The notes below the pieces were generated by a model that searched no databases, was not told where the DNA came from, and was given only the letters and a program-made list of their open reading frames with translations. Below are positions 41,473-52,499 of a DNA stretch of 64,000 nucleotides, piece after piece. Made by a program: the position numbers and the translations under genes. The DNA lies in the NCBI GenBank assembly GCA_001599715.1, contig BCHU01000004.1, forward strand, positions 310,001 to 374,000, read 5' to 3'. Source of the stretch: Phaeotremella fagi. Lineage: Eukaryota; Basidiomycota; Tremellomycetes; Tremellales; Phaeotremellaceae. Position 1 is the first letter of the stretch, and the number at the start of each line of letters is the position of its first letter.

Positions 41473-42474
41473 GGTTGACTTTTTCTTTTACTGTATCGTT
41501 GTGATGATTTGGTTCGAAGAAAGAGTGATGTTGTGTTGAATGGAGTAGTGGAATCCCCTGCTTGAACTGGAAATTGCAAGTAAGTACCGATCTTCGCAAG
41601 GCGCAGCCTTCTAGGCACCCGATTAACATGAAGCTGGTAACATCCCTTAAAATTGAGAAGCTACCAAAAAACTGAGTAACTGTGGCAAGTTGGTTTGATG
41701 GCGAAACACATTAATCCTTCAATCACACAAAAAGCTTGAATTGGTCCTTAGAGGAATCTTTCGCTCTGAGCTACGCACTCAAGAAAAAATGATTACTCAG
41801 TCCATGAATTCGTACTATGAATCACTCATCGTATCAAGCATTAGAATCTCGCTGCAATCCAAAATTTCCCCTCTCTCACTTTTCCTCATTTTGTTTTATT
41901 TTCAGAGCACCAAATCCCTACTTATTTACTTTATCTTTTTAGAAGCGATGTTCGACCAAAAGTTTTCGGCGAAAGGACAATAAAAGAAGGCAGTTTAAAC
42001 AAGACAGCTAAAATAAATGATGAAAGTATGCATTTTAATCAAGTCATCGTCGAAGAAGGTAGATATATTATTCCGATTCGGTCAAGAATAAATTACAATC
42101 CTGAGTTGAAGGCGGTGCTTTAATACACGGAAATCTAGCGTTCTACAAGTATTTTAGTGATCTGACACCTATCCGATAAAGGATCATCATGTATTTCTTT
42201 TGATGAGCTCTCAAAAAAGCGTCATAAATAAATGAAAAGTTTGCAGTAATCGGGATATTCCTGACCATGACCTCATAAGAAGACAAACTCATCCTTTCTT
42301 CCAACGATTTGTTGGAAATACTTTTCTGTCTGCTCGCTCCACAAGCCTTCCAAGCCATGCAGTTATTAACAAGGGATTTGTCTTTCAACTCTTCAATTTC
42401 TCTTTCCCACTTTTGCCACCCACTACCACACCACTCAACCACTCAACCACTCAGCCAATAAACAGCTTCACATT
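41473..42474. other. Divergent intergenic region
   Basis: One kilobase between the DUF829 gene and the Cys-rich gene. The frames at 41741-41983 and 42143-42442 lack splice context and recognisable sequence. I see no tRNA or repeat. The stretch just before 42475 is rich in CCACT/CAACC and is probably the 5' UTR of the next gene. Confidence 0.45.
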
Positions 42475-43274
42475 ATGGGTAAGAGCAACTCCAAAGTACA
42501 ATCAGAGTCTATTCCAGACACTACTCCTCCTCCTCCAAGCACATTAACATTCACCTCCAAATGCCGTGTGCCAGAAGACGAAGATCGCACCGCTACCATT
42601 CCTTTCACGTACGAGATTATTCATCAGACATCTGAAGAACTTCAACACCAAATGATCAAAAAGACTCACTGGGTAAGTCTCTGAAGTTAGCACCTTGTGA
42701 CTGATCTGTCTGATAGGGGTGGCACGGATCCGCTTGGGAAGAAAACAGCAGCTGTAAGGTTCCACATGGAAGCCACACCTTCACAGACCTCAAACTCACT
42801 CTTCAAGCCGATTCAACTTGTTGTAACGGCCATACAACATGTATCGATGGTTTTGAAGGCAACGCACGCTCCTTTGTTTCACAAAACGTCAGCACAGTTC
42901 GGGAAGATTTCAGCTTGATTCTGCACGTATTGCCACTCAAGTGTTGTACTCACCGCGATGAAGACGGTGTAGGATGCCGTGCCCCAATCAAAAGTATTCG
43001 CTGCACCGGTCCCGAATTCAAAATCGACACCAACTACTTCAGCGTTAGAAACTCAGACAACGACTACGAATATAGCCAAGTTGTTTCGTTCAAACCTGAT
43101 TTTGTCTCAGCCGGAATAGTACGTAGTCGAAAGTGGGTCAACAAAGTGCTCCCGCACCGCTCAGGTTTTCAAATTCATTCAGCAGATTACGATTACGATT
43201 CGTATGTTGATTCGCCATTTTCAATCAAATTCGAAGATATCGACTACAAAGAGTTTGCTCAAAGAATCACTTAA
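42475..43274 (+). CDS. Cys-rich protein of unknown family with N-myristoylation signal
   Basis: Two exons, 42475-42672 and 42717-43274, joined in phase 0, give 251 aa. The N-terminus MGKSNSKVQS is a strong N-myristoylation signal and its first seven residues equal those of NCS-1/frequenin. There is no EF-hand. A Pro-rich stretch follows. The second exon encodes a beta-rich, Cys-rich domain with SSCKVPHG, STCCNGHTTC, LKCCTHRDEDGVGC and IRCTG. The C-terminal part is rich in Tyr and Asp (YDYDSYVDS). No signal peptide is present, so the cysteines probably face the cytosol, perhaps binding metal. I recognise no homologue, and the gene may be lineage-specific. Phase and stop-free continuity support the splice. 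Confidence 0.7.
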
Positions 43275-44269
43275 TGTTAGAATTTCAGGAGCTTGATTTA
43301 TGGAGCGGGAAAGAGAGAAAGGAAGAAAGTAGGAAACGGTGGAAAGGGTTTTGGAATGATCCTATGTACTGTTATGCAATACGAATGAGGAAAGTCAGAA
43401 TACACTGTATTGCCCATCAGCTAATGCTCACTCATGCAACCGCAACCACAGAAACGACAATCCTTTCTTGTACTTGCCTAACTTTTTCCACCTTCTCACT
43501 CCACGCTGCAAAGACATGAACAGTCAGATACTCAGTAATGCAATATGAATCGCTCTTAGCAAATATAATTCTCTTTAATTTCCCCTTCTCTGTTTCACGT
43601 GCTATCATAATCAGAAATCTTACTTTTCATGTTGTTAGTCGTGTTTTGGTTTACTGCACCTGCGAAACGACTGGCACTTTTCAAGCTCTCCTCAGAACTT
43701 TATCCCGTACCTACGATAATTCCAAGCTCATTTCGAACTTGGCCGTAAAACCGCTGGGCAGCAAGTCCTACTCTATAACTCAGCTCCAACTTCCATTTTA
43801 AAAGTCTCAGTCTTAGTGTAGAAGACCAAGAGCTTCAAGGTTGGATTGATTGGGAGGTTTACGAATGAATATTCGAGCGAGTATACTGCATTCTTGTCGT
43901 TGTATGGTTGGTTATTAAACTGATGGTTATTGTCATGGTTAAAACAGGGACTCGAAGTCTAACGGTCAGACTTCGAGTGTTAAGCCTTTTGCACAAGGAC
44001 GTCGCGCTTGTAGCCTGCTATACGAATTTTCGATTCGTGACAGTTATGACCATAAGAGTACTTGTACAGTTTGATGGATCTCGAAGAGTTCCAAACTGAT
44101 TTCAACTCGATAAGTTATTCATCACTGCAACCAGCCCATGTTCATTCCCGTATATAATATACAGTGCGAGTACTCGTAAATGAAGTAATCGATCAATCGA
44201 CCCAAACCTTATATTTCTTATGCCAATCCTAAATTAATTCAGCCAACCAATAACCCCAAAAAATCAAAA
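43275..44269. other. Intergenic region with hairpin cluster
   Basis: About 1 kb without a credible protein. It contains a perfect 11-bp hairpin at 43950-43978 and a 6-bp hairpin at 44022-44038 (see separate entry and finding). No cloverleaf with both A and B boxes could be drawn. Confidence 0.5.
43950..43978. repeat. Perfect 11-bp inverted repeat (hairpin)
   Basis: ACTCGAAGTCT (43950-43960) and AGACTTCGAGT (43968-43978) are exact reverse complements separated by a 7-nt loop. It could be the stem of a structured RNA or a terminator-like cruciform. Confidence 0.85.
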
Positions 44270-44987
44270 TCAACCTACCTCAATACCCTTCCCAGGTCCA
44301 AAACCTTGATACGACTTAGCACCCACCGGTAAAGGGATATAATCTGGACAAGAATCTCTTCGAACAGTGATTAACTGTGTGGATTCTGGGATTTCAGGAA
44401 GAGGGGTATCGATGGACGAAGCGAATGGGTAGATCCACTGTTCGTCTTTATCAGTTTAAATCGATTAATGGATTAGGTCGAGTTTAACTTACATCAGGAT
44501 ATTCATCGTGATAGTTCCATAGCATTGAGCTGCAGTTACTGCAGAACGAACGTTTGCTTGTACCCATTTTCTTTGGTTTATCGTCAGAATCAAAAGTTAG
44601 AGGGGCGATGTAGACTCTAAATGGATATTTCCATTAGTCTTTGGTTGAAATCAGGATCAAACGTCCACACTCACTTGAGTAAATCTTTACCTCGACTGAT
44701 GATTAAAGTCGAAGTGTTACCCATGATATTTATACTTCCCATATAACCGCCGACTTTACGACAGATTGAACATTGACACATCTACGGACTATTAGTATCG
44801 AAATGATATCTGACTCACTTGGAAAGGGACTGGTGTGTTTGACTACATTGGGTCAGCTCAGACCTTTACAAGGAGACCGTGACTCACTTCAACGGTGTAT
44901 TTAATGGATTTGCAATGACATGAACTGGTTACTTTTAGTTACAGTGTTTTTAACAGGAGATACCCACCCTTCTAGTAACATTGGCAT
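44270..44987 (-). CDS. GFA/CENP-V family (DUF636) zinc protein
   Basis: Five or so short exons from the ATG at 44987. The assembled protein starts MPMLLEG then SCHCKSIKYTVE, followed by SNTPVPFQ and MCQCSICRKVGGYMGSINIM. It continues with LKVYIAPLTFDSDDKPKKMG, TSKRSFCSNCSSMLWNYHDE and ends GPGKGIEVG. The CxC, CxCxxC and CxxC groups are the zinc ligands of the Gfa/CENP-V fold, whose founding member was described as glutathione-dependent formaldehyde-activating enzyme. The fungal proteins are mostly uncharacterised. The acceptor for exon 2 was chosen at accag because only that join keeps SCHC in frame. Confidence 0.85.
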
Positions 44988-45193
44988 TTTGACTATTTGT
45001 ACTTGTACTCTATGTTTACAATGAGGTTGTTGTTTTGAGTTATCGAATCCACTCCCAAGCTCAAGCTGTGACTTCGGTGACGTAACAGACACTAACCATT
45101 TCTCCGAACACCGAGGCGCTATGGTTATAGATAGTACATCAAATCTTGTACAGAATACAACACGACCAAGAATTCTATTCTCCCCATTCCCAT

Positions 45194-46832
45194 CTAAACC
45201 CCCAAAGCCTCCCAAGCAGTGTTAGGATCAACCGATTGTCCATGAACATCAACGTCAATATCAACATCAGCCATCCGTAAAACATCTTCACTGATCTGAA
45301 CATCACTTCTCGGTAAATGCAACAAAGCCCTCGCTAAACCTTCATGACCCTGCGAAGCCAACGCTGCCAAATCCATATCCCCATCATCACCCAGATGTCC
45401 TAGATGATCTTGATTATTGAATCCCAACGATGTAGTGTAATCGTCGTGGTTCTCATGATGTTGTCCATTTTCGTCAACCATCAAATCAGTGTTATAGACT
45501 GGTTGTGAAGACATGTTATCTAGATTCAACGATGTGTTATCGCCGAACGTATCTTTTCGTACTGTTTTCAATACTTTGGTCGTTTTGATTGGTCCTCGAA
45601 GTTTACGGTATCGATTGTAGATATCTGGATATTTGATTTTTAAGCGGACCGCAAGTGGTGGTGGCATATCAGGTGTTATAGAGTCAGGATTATCCTCAGC
45701 TTGTTGTAGATACTGTGCTAGAATTAGTACTATGTCATAGTTCATTTAACCACTTACAGCTTGTTTCTCTGTATCATTCATTTGGAGTAGCTTTCTGATA
45801 GATTCAGTGTCTCTTCCAGCTTCGATTTGAGCCAACAACCAATCATCAATGACCTTAGGTAACCTTCCACTAGTATGTTCGTTATCGGCAAAGGGGTCTA
45901 AAACGGTAAGAACAAGTCGATAAACTCTTACTCACCATGCCTCTCGTGTCTCCAATAATAAACCACTCTGCAAATCCCAGATTCCATCTCATTCAAAACG
46001 ATTCTACTTGTACAATCACACTTGACAGATTTCTTCGTGTTCATTCGTAATTTTTCATTGGGTAAAGTTTCTGAATGTTTGGCAGAATATTTTCCAGCAT
46101 GATGACACGTGTAAGTGATTTTCTCTATTATCGTTGAAGTTCTGATTCGACGTCTACGTTTGAGAGGTGGTTGAGAAGCGGCATCTTCAGGTGTCATCTC
46201 TGCTAATCGTTAGTGGGTGTACATTGAACGAATAACATGAAACACTTACCAGCTATAACCCTTTCATAGGCTCTTTCTCTAGCTTTCAATCTTTCTTCAG
46301 CTCTTTTCTCCGGAGTTGTACTTCTACGTTGAACATAATGGCACCAACTACTCTCCCCTTTCAACCAAACGTTAAACTCGTCCCTGTTCATGAACTGATA
46401 AAATTCAGGATGGGGTGTGTTCTCATCTCGTTGTGGTAGATTGAACGGCGCGGTGTTGATGATTGGATTAACGATAGGTATGTTCTCGTTGGAACCTATT
46501 GGTAAAGCGTCGTTTATCAAATCGAGATTCAATTCGAGATTGGTGTCGTTCTCATTCTCATCTTTAAAAGGTTGAGTTAACGAGGCTGTTATGGCTGAAG
46601 CTGTCGCTTCGTCTATCTCGGTTTGAGTCGGTTGATCGTTGATGTTGTTGATGTTGTGTACACCTTGAATGAGTGATTGGAATGGATTTGATTCATCGGC
46701 GTCACGTAGGAGTGGATCTATGTGAAGGAGGTCTTGATCGAGTTGGTGTTGGTGTTGTGAGTCTACTATGGTGTTGAGTGTCTCTGGTGCATCTGTCTCT
46801 GCCTCTGTCTCTTGTATCTCTGTCTTTTGCAT
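45194..46832 (-). CDS. Putative WRKY-GCM1/FAR1-type zinc-finger DNA-binding protein
   Basis: Four exons: about 46250-46832, 45936-46199, a short one near 45780-45900, and the last ending at 45194. The N-terminus is acidic and Gln/Asn-rich. Then come a basic region (PPLKRRRRIRTST) and a Cys/His domain: YTCHHAGKYSAKH, KKSVKCDCTSRIVL, and VVYYWRHERHGDPF. The spacing C-x(n)-C-x-C-x(n)-H-x2-H resembles the WRKY-GCM1 superfamily found in FAR1 proteins and Mutator-like transposases. DDWLLAQIEAGRDTESIRKLL follows. No transposase catalytic core is present, so a domesticated transcription factor is the best guess. The C-terminus is acidic (DMDLAALASQG). It diverges from NAR1 with 285 bp between starts. 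Confidence 0.6.
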
Positions 46833-46847
46833 TGTTGCTGTTATTTG

Positions 46848-46848
<1 letters not shown>

Positions 46849-46881
<33 letters not shown>
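46849..46881. repeat. TTG trinucleotide microsatellite (CAA on the minus strand)
   Basis: About eleven tandem TTG units just upstream of the minus-strand start at 46832, so CAA repeats in the presumed 5' UTR. In another frame they would encode poly-Gln, but that frame does not continue into the conserved domain. Confidence 0.9.
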
Positions 46882-46882
<1 letters not shown>

Positions 46883-47117
46883 AGTGGGTGGAGTGAAAAG
46901 AAGAATAACATGGGGGGAAGGGTTAAATCTTTGTTTGCGCTGTAGGGATTTAAGCTTACGTAAACGTTAATTCCTCGGTCTCGTAACACACGTCATTCTC
47001 AAAGTGGCAACTCTTCAACGAGTCAGATTCCATGAATAGTAAGCAATAATTCTAAGCAGTTTTTTGACATTTCTTACTTCATTTCCCTAAGATACAGACC
47101 AGAATCAAGCAACGACA

Positions 47118-49082
47118 ATGACCTTCTCAGGTGCACTAGTGAGTCGATACATCCATCCTATCTACACCTCTCCCACCCAAAACTAATCCCATCCAGACAA
47201 TCACAGATTTAGACGATTTCCTAACTCCCTCACAAGCATGTATAATACCAGTTAGGAATACTGCCAAACCCCCAGGAGGAAGTGATGGTCCGGTAGGTTT
47301 TGTACACGATGCTTTGGTCACAACTCACTAACACCTCAATGTCTAGACCGAAATCCATATAGATTCAAATAACAATTATTACGAAGTTTCAACTCATGCT
47401 GGACCTTCTACCGCTGGAGTTGATAAGCAGGCGCTGAAGAAAGCTGAGATTAGTTTGAACGATTGTTTAGCCTGCAGGTGAGTTTGTTTTCTACGCGATG
47501 AGAAACAAAGCTCATATCCATCTATAGCGGCTGTATCACATCAACTGAATCTCTCCTCATCACCATGCAATCTCATTCCGAAGTGTTAACATTCATCAAA
47601 GAAATCGATTCACCATCGACTTCCAAAAAACGTACACCTGTTCTATCAATTTCACCCCAAACCCTAGCCAGTCTATCAGCAGCCTATTCAACGGCAAATT
47701 CAATAGATCCAATACCGTTGTTGACACTACTACGTCGTATCCGATATTTCCTGGCCCAACCTCAAAACGGAGGTTGGAGAGTATGGGACACGACTTTCTC
47801 GAGAGAACTGTCCTTACGTGAAAGTGTTGTTGAATTTCATGAACGAAAAGAAGGGAAAGGGAAAGATACACTTTTACCAATGTTGGCTAGCGCTTGTCCA
47901 GGATGGGTTTGTTATGCTGAAAAAGCTCAAGGTGATCTTTTACCTTTACTCAGTTCCGCTAGATCATCTCAAGGTATCATGGGTGGTTTGGTTAAACATT
48001 GGTGGTCTTCGACGATAAATTTAAATCCAGATAACATCTATCACGTAACTGCTATGCCTTGTTATGATAAAAAATTAGAGGCATCAAGATCGGATTTCTA
48101 TAATAGTATTTACTCGACTCGGGATGTTGATTGCGTTTTAACTACTGGGGAATTGGATTTGGTTTTATCTGAATTAGGATTCGATTGTTCGGTTGTTGTA
48201 CCATTTGAGAATGAGGTTTCTGTGTCAGACAAGATAGATGATAAATTAGGATCACCATGGCCGGAGTTAATCCAACATCAAGGAAGTAGTTCAGGTTCAT
48301 ATCTATCAACGATAATTTCCTCAATTGCCAATTCGAACGAGAACCCAACAAGACTATCAAAACGTGAAATAAGAGGATCGACCGATAACGTAGAATACCT
48401 TCTTGAAGATGTCGTAACTGGAGAAATCATATTCAAAGGAGCTAAATGTTATGGATTCAGGAATCTACAGAATCTAGTTAGGAAAGTCAACAAGGAAACT
48501 GGGATTGGCGGGACGGCCAAATCGAAAGGTGCAGGAAGGTTATCGGCAGCTGTAGCCGCTCGACGTAGGAAAGCTAGAACTGGACTTGACACACCGACAG
48601 ATTCAGATGTGGATTCGATAACCAGTCGGAATGGAGAGGAGAAGAAATTAGATTTCGTTGAAGTCATGGCTTGTCCTTCGGGATGCGTCAACGGCGGTGG
48701 TCAACTTAAACCTGTCATCCCTGGATCCGGTTTGATTAACAAAACAGTAGATGAAGAAGGCTACGAACGTCCATTAAAAGACGATGTTCAGATTGACGAA
48801 GGGATGAGATGGTCAACTAAAGAATGGGTTTCGAAGGTTGAAGAAATTTATTGGAGCGGTTATCCGACTCCGCCGTCTTCTCCTGGGGCGGGAACTGGGT
48901 TGGAGGATGAAGCTGATGACGACGGGGTTGGGGGTCGGATGGATCGTTTGGTTCAGAGGATTCTGGGGGATGTGGCGGGTGGGGATGAAGCTAGGAAATG
49001 GGAGTTTTTGAGAACTAGATTTAGGAAGGTTGAGGGTGATATTTTGGGGGGTGGGGTTAGTCATGAAGCTGTCAAGTGGTAG
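47118..49082 (+). CDS. NAR1: Cytosolic Fe-S cluster assembly factor Nar1
   Basis: Four exons, 47118-47138, 47197-47292, 47347-47477 and 47528-49082, give 600 aa. The first exon encodes only MTFSGAL, and [16 protein letters not shown] follows as in other Nar1 proteins. LNDCLACSGCITS carries the N-terminal cluster cysteines, joined across the last intron. The hydrogenase-like core has [46 protein letters not shown] and [30 protein letters not shown] near residue 430 supplies the C-terminal cluster ligands. Nar1 passes Fe-S clusters from the Nbp35-Cfd1 scaffold to the Cia1 targeting complex in the cytosol. All eight expected cysteines appear present. Confidence 0.95.
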
Positions 49083-49278
49083 GGTGGTAGCGTATTTAGT
49101 ATGGTTCATGCACGATGCATTTCTGTATCTATATTTGTGTTTGCATACTTGTATTTGAACTACAGAGTGTGTATCGGAAATAGGCGTTTTACCATGTGGC
49201 ACATGTACGAATGATACAATATTTCAGTCTTAACATCTTTGGAATTAATTTCAACAACCACCAACCCACCATCGCAAA

Positions 49279-49968
49279 ATGTCCTCAATAGCTTCATCTT
49301 CACGAACCATCCTCCAAACCCTCCGAACGACCCCAACAAATCAAATACGAACAGTAGTCCATCATGCCCGACCAGCTCGAATCCCAATTCTGAATTCCCC
49401 AAATAACCCAAAAGAACTTTTACCGACTTCAGGAACTTCCCATCCTAACCCTCACCCATCTGGTCAATCCACCAACAGTGGTGGTGTTAAAAGTATAGAG
49501 CTAGTCGATTCAGGATTGGTATTCCATAATTCACCTCCACCATCTCTAGATTCATATGTTCGAGGAACGATCCCACCATTCCTCTCTTGGCTTTCCGGTC
49601 AAGAAATCTCGAAATCAGGAGAAGAAATTTCCAATCTCAAAGGTAATCGAAAATTCGTTCCAACGCAACTCTCACATGAAACCACAACCACAACCACAAC
49701 CACCCTCCCAGAAAAACTAGGTTGGTCAGAAGAATTAATCTCACAGATGAAAGAACTGAGGAAAGAGGGTAAATCGATTAAAGAGATCAGTGGGGTTTTG
49801 GGGATTGAAGATGAGAAACGGAGATTTGTTAGTTGGTTCGCTGGAGCTGAGCTTGATGGGTTGGGAGTTAAGAGACGGGTTGAAGGGTTGGAGAGATTGA
49901 GGGATGGATGGGGTTTACATAAGAAGTTGGCTAGGGAGGTTAGACAGAGGAGGAAGGAGTTTTGGTAG
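49279..49968 (+). CDS. Mitochondrial large-subunit ribosomal protein mL58-like
   Basis: A single 229-aa exon. The N-terminus MSSIASSSRTILQTLRTT is basic and Ser/Thr-rich without acids, a good mitochondrial presequence. The central LGWSEELISQMKELRKEGKS followed by IKEISGVLGI resembles the helix-turn-helix-like segment of fungal Mrpl20/mL58. The C-terminus KKLAREVRQRRKEFW is the basic tail expected of this family. A run of eight Thr codons (ACC/ACA) near residue 135-143 is a low-complexity insert. The gene lies 196 bp after NAR1 on the same strand. Assignment rests on remote similarity. Confidence 0.7.
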   Translation: MSSIASSSRTILQTLRTTPTNQIRTVVHHARPARIPILNSPNNPKELLPTSGTSHPNPHPSGQSTNSGGVKSIELVDSGLVFHNSPPPSLDSYVRGTIPPFLSWLSGQEISKSGEEISNLKGNRKFVPTQLSHETTTTTTTTLPEKLGWSEELISQMKELRKEGKSIKEISGVLGIEDEKRRFVSWFAGAELDGLGVKRRVEGLERLRDGWGLHKKLAREVRQRRKEFW

Positions 49969-50233
49969 GGAGCGGGGATGGGCATGCATGGGTTTATGTG
50001 TAGCCAATTGATTTCATTGCGTTTTTCAGCTACAATCGGAGAACTTGACCTTGAGAGGAGGTTAAGGATCAGCTTTATGCATTTATGTTAGCAGTCAATT
50101 TCACCTTCGAAAGTATACCTGTTGAATTTGCCATTTGATCCCGAGCCTACGAACCAAGTTTGACAACAATAATCAATTCTATCTTAGAGCTGTCAACACT
50201 AACGACCAGAACCAAAACGTATTAAATGTCATA

Positions 50234-51464
50234 ATGAAGTGAGTCAAAATCACTTCACCCCTTCCCTCGTTTCGTTAGCCAAAAAACATACCTAACATTA
50301 AACACCCAGCTCCATCAAAGAAATCAATAGAATCAATCAAAAAGAATTAGAATTGAACATCAAAGGTTCATGGCATGATGAATACAAGGGTACGTCCATC
50401 CTCGTCCTCTCTATTTATATTTTTGGTATGAGACTAAGTGGGATGTGACTTTTTTAGATTCAGCGTATATCTTCGTTGGTGGTTTATCATTCGATCTGAC
50501 GGAGGGTGATGTGATAACTGTTTTCTCTCAGTGAGTTTCTAAATCTGATGGTGACCTCGCCGCTCCCGCTCACTCGCTACACCTTAGATTCGGTGAAATC
50601 GTAGATATAAACCTACCCAGAGATAAAACCACTGGTAAAACCAAAGGCTTCGGGTTCGTCATGTACGAAGATCAACGGAGTACGGTGTTAGCTGTTGATA
50701 ACATGAACGGGGCGCAAGTTGTCGGTCGAATCGTTAGGGTAAGTAAAGTAAAATTCTTACAGAACTCTTATTTCGAATTGCAGGTCGATCATTGTAGAGG
50801 TTATAAACAGCCTGGAAGTAAGAATGAGGAAGGTGAATATGTTCAACCTGATCAACCTGTTTATAACGCTTTACCACCTATGATTGAGGGTATGTATCTA
50901 TATCTCACTATCGAGTGTATATACATTCTATATCTGATACTCTACCCAGGCTCAGGAACTGAATCAGAATCTGAAAAAGAGGAGGACGATATCGACGAAG
51001 AAGATCCGATGGCAGCTTACCTTCGTGCAGAGAAGAAACGGGAGAAGAAAGCTATCAAGGGGAAAGATAAAGACAAGAGTAAGAAGAGGAAAGATCGGGA
51101 GGGGGAGAGTAAAGAGGAGAGAAGGGCTAGGAAAGAGGCTAAGAGGGCTTTGAGGGTTACTGATGGTAAATCTGGCAGTCGGAGGGAGGGGAGGGATGAT
51201 GATGGAGGACGGGAGAGGGGGGTTGGACGTAAGAGGGGGATTGAGTTTGGAGAGAGGGATAGGGATCGAGTTGGAGATTCTGGGATGGGTGGGAGGGATG
51301 GGGATAGGAGCGAGAGGGATGAGAGAGATTCGTCCAGATATAAACGTCGAGATGATGAACGAGAGAGGGAAAGAGAGAGGGAGAGGGACAGTGAAAGAGA
51401 TAGATACAGAGATAGTCACAGGGAAAGAGAAAAAAGTGGTTCGAGAGACGATAGAAGGTATTAA
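50234..51464 (+). CDS. IST3: RES complex / spliceosomal RRM protein Ist3 (RBMX2, Snu17)
   Basis: Multi-exon gene. The first coding exon is only ATGAA (50234-50238), with the next at 50310. The N-terminus MNSIKEINRINQKELELNIK then GSWHDEYKDSAYIFVGGL is diagnostic for Ist3/RBMX2. The single RRM has RNP2 (AYIFVGGL) and RNP1 (KGFGFVMY), with DLTEGDVITVFSQFGEIVDI between them. VGRIVRVDHCRGYKQP closes the domain. The C-terminal half is a long charged tail of KKRKD, RDRDR and RERER repeats, much longer than in yeast. Ist3 binds Bud13 and Pml1 in the RES complex, which aids splicing and nuclear retention of pre-mRNA. Confidence 0.93.
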
Positions 51465-51500
51465 CATGATATTGTTTGTAAATGCATAGTTTTGAATATC

Positions 51501-52499
51501 CTAAACACTCGTATTTGGTGTATCTACGTTCACAGGATTAACTACCAGATCCAAAGCACCTTGTTTAGCCAGATAACCGTGATTTTTGGGGTTAGAATAG
51601 TAGACTGTAAAGGAAGAACAGTGATCAGAAAAATTGTACAACAGGTAAGACCACGACCACTCACGAATATCAGTCTTCCTAATGGGTTTAGCGTCCCGAA
51701 CCCCAGATCCAAATTTATGAGGCATAATCTCCTTCCGTAAACTCAGCGCATTATGCCAAACAGAAGTGACCTCCCCGCCAGCCTCCAAAACAGCTTTCGC
51801 TGATGATTTGGAAAATCGACTTAAAGAGATATTGATTGGTGGCAGAGACGGTAGATTTTCATCAGGTTTACCGAGTAGTTTTATACCGGAGTAGGAGGAG
51901 ATGCCGTGGATCGCTTTGGAGTTTATGATAGTTTTGATCGTTATGGGATCTTTGGGGTTTATTCGGGATTCTGAGATGAATTTTTGGAGAGTTGAGAGTG
52001 AGAGCGGGGCGTAGGTTCTTTCGTTACTAGCGTAATAGGAATATGTTAGTTTAAGTGTCTATGAATGGTGTAAAGAAATGTGATCTGGATCTTGGATCTC
52101 TTTCTTGGATTCACATGAGATACAAAACCACTTACTAATTGATGAACCCCCGCTTGGGGAACAACCTGGTAATAGGAGTTTGACCACCTTCGAATCCAGG
52201 ACTAGGTTTCCCATTCCCCGATCGAGAGTTTTGACCTTTATGACCTCTACCCGACGTTCCACCTTTCGTAGATCCTTGTCCACGACCCAGACGTGTGTTC
52301 TGAAGCAATTGTTAGGTCTTGGTTGGGGTTGGGGGGGGGGGGGGGNGGGGGGGGGNCTTANGGGTTTAGTCGATCCTTTAGCTGGTTTTAGGTTTCCTAA
52401 GTGGACGTAGGTTGAGGCTTGTCTTGAAGATGAGGGGAGAGATTGTCTGGATGCTGTTGTGAGGGAGGTGAATGCTTGTGTTAGTATTGTTATTGACAT
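51501..52499 (-). CDS. Mitochondrial ribosomal protein uL15m
   Basis: Four exons from the ATG at 52499 to the TAG at 51501. A presequence-like N-terminus ([20 protein letters not shown]) leads to [13 protein letters not shown], then across intron 1 to [28 protein letters not shown] and [18 protein letters not shown]. These are the hallmark glycine-rich and RLPKRG-like motifs of ribosomal protein L15/uL15. The C-terminal domain ends with [14 protein letters not shown]. Intron 1 holds a poly-C tract with three undetermined bases; the N at 52361 stands where the first base of the GT donor should be. The exon phases still join. Confidence 0.92.
52331..52361. other. Poly-G tract with undetermined bases (assembly uncertainty)
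   Basis: A run of G on the plus strand interrupted by N at 52346, 52356 and 52361. It lies in intron 1 of the uL15m gene, so the length of the homopolymer, and hence of the intron, is not reliable. Confidence 0.95.

Noticed and set aside
43940..44040. Possible tRNA on either strand (TTCGA-containing loops)
   Set aside because: No acceptor stem, A box or correctly spaced T arm could be built; left as an unexplained hairpin cluster.
46702..46989. Minus-strand frame with a poly-Gln run upstream of the DNA-binding protein
   Set aside because: The frame does not continue into the Cys/His domain, while the frame from 46832 does. The CAA repeat is better placed in the 5' UTR.
50964..51467. 167-aa minus-strand hydrophobic frame opposite the IST3 tail
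   Set aside because: It arises from the repeated RD/RE codons of IST3 read backwards; no splice or domain support.
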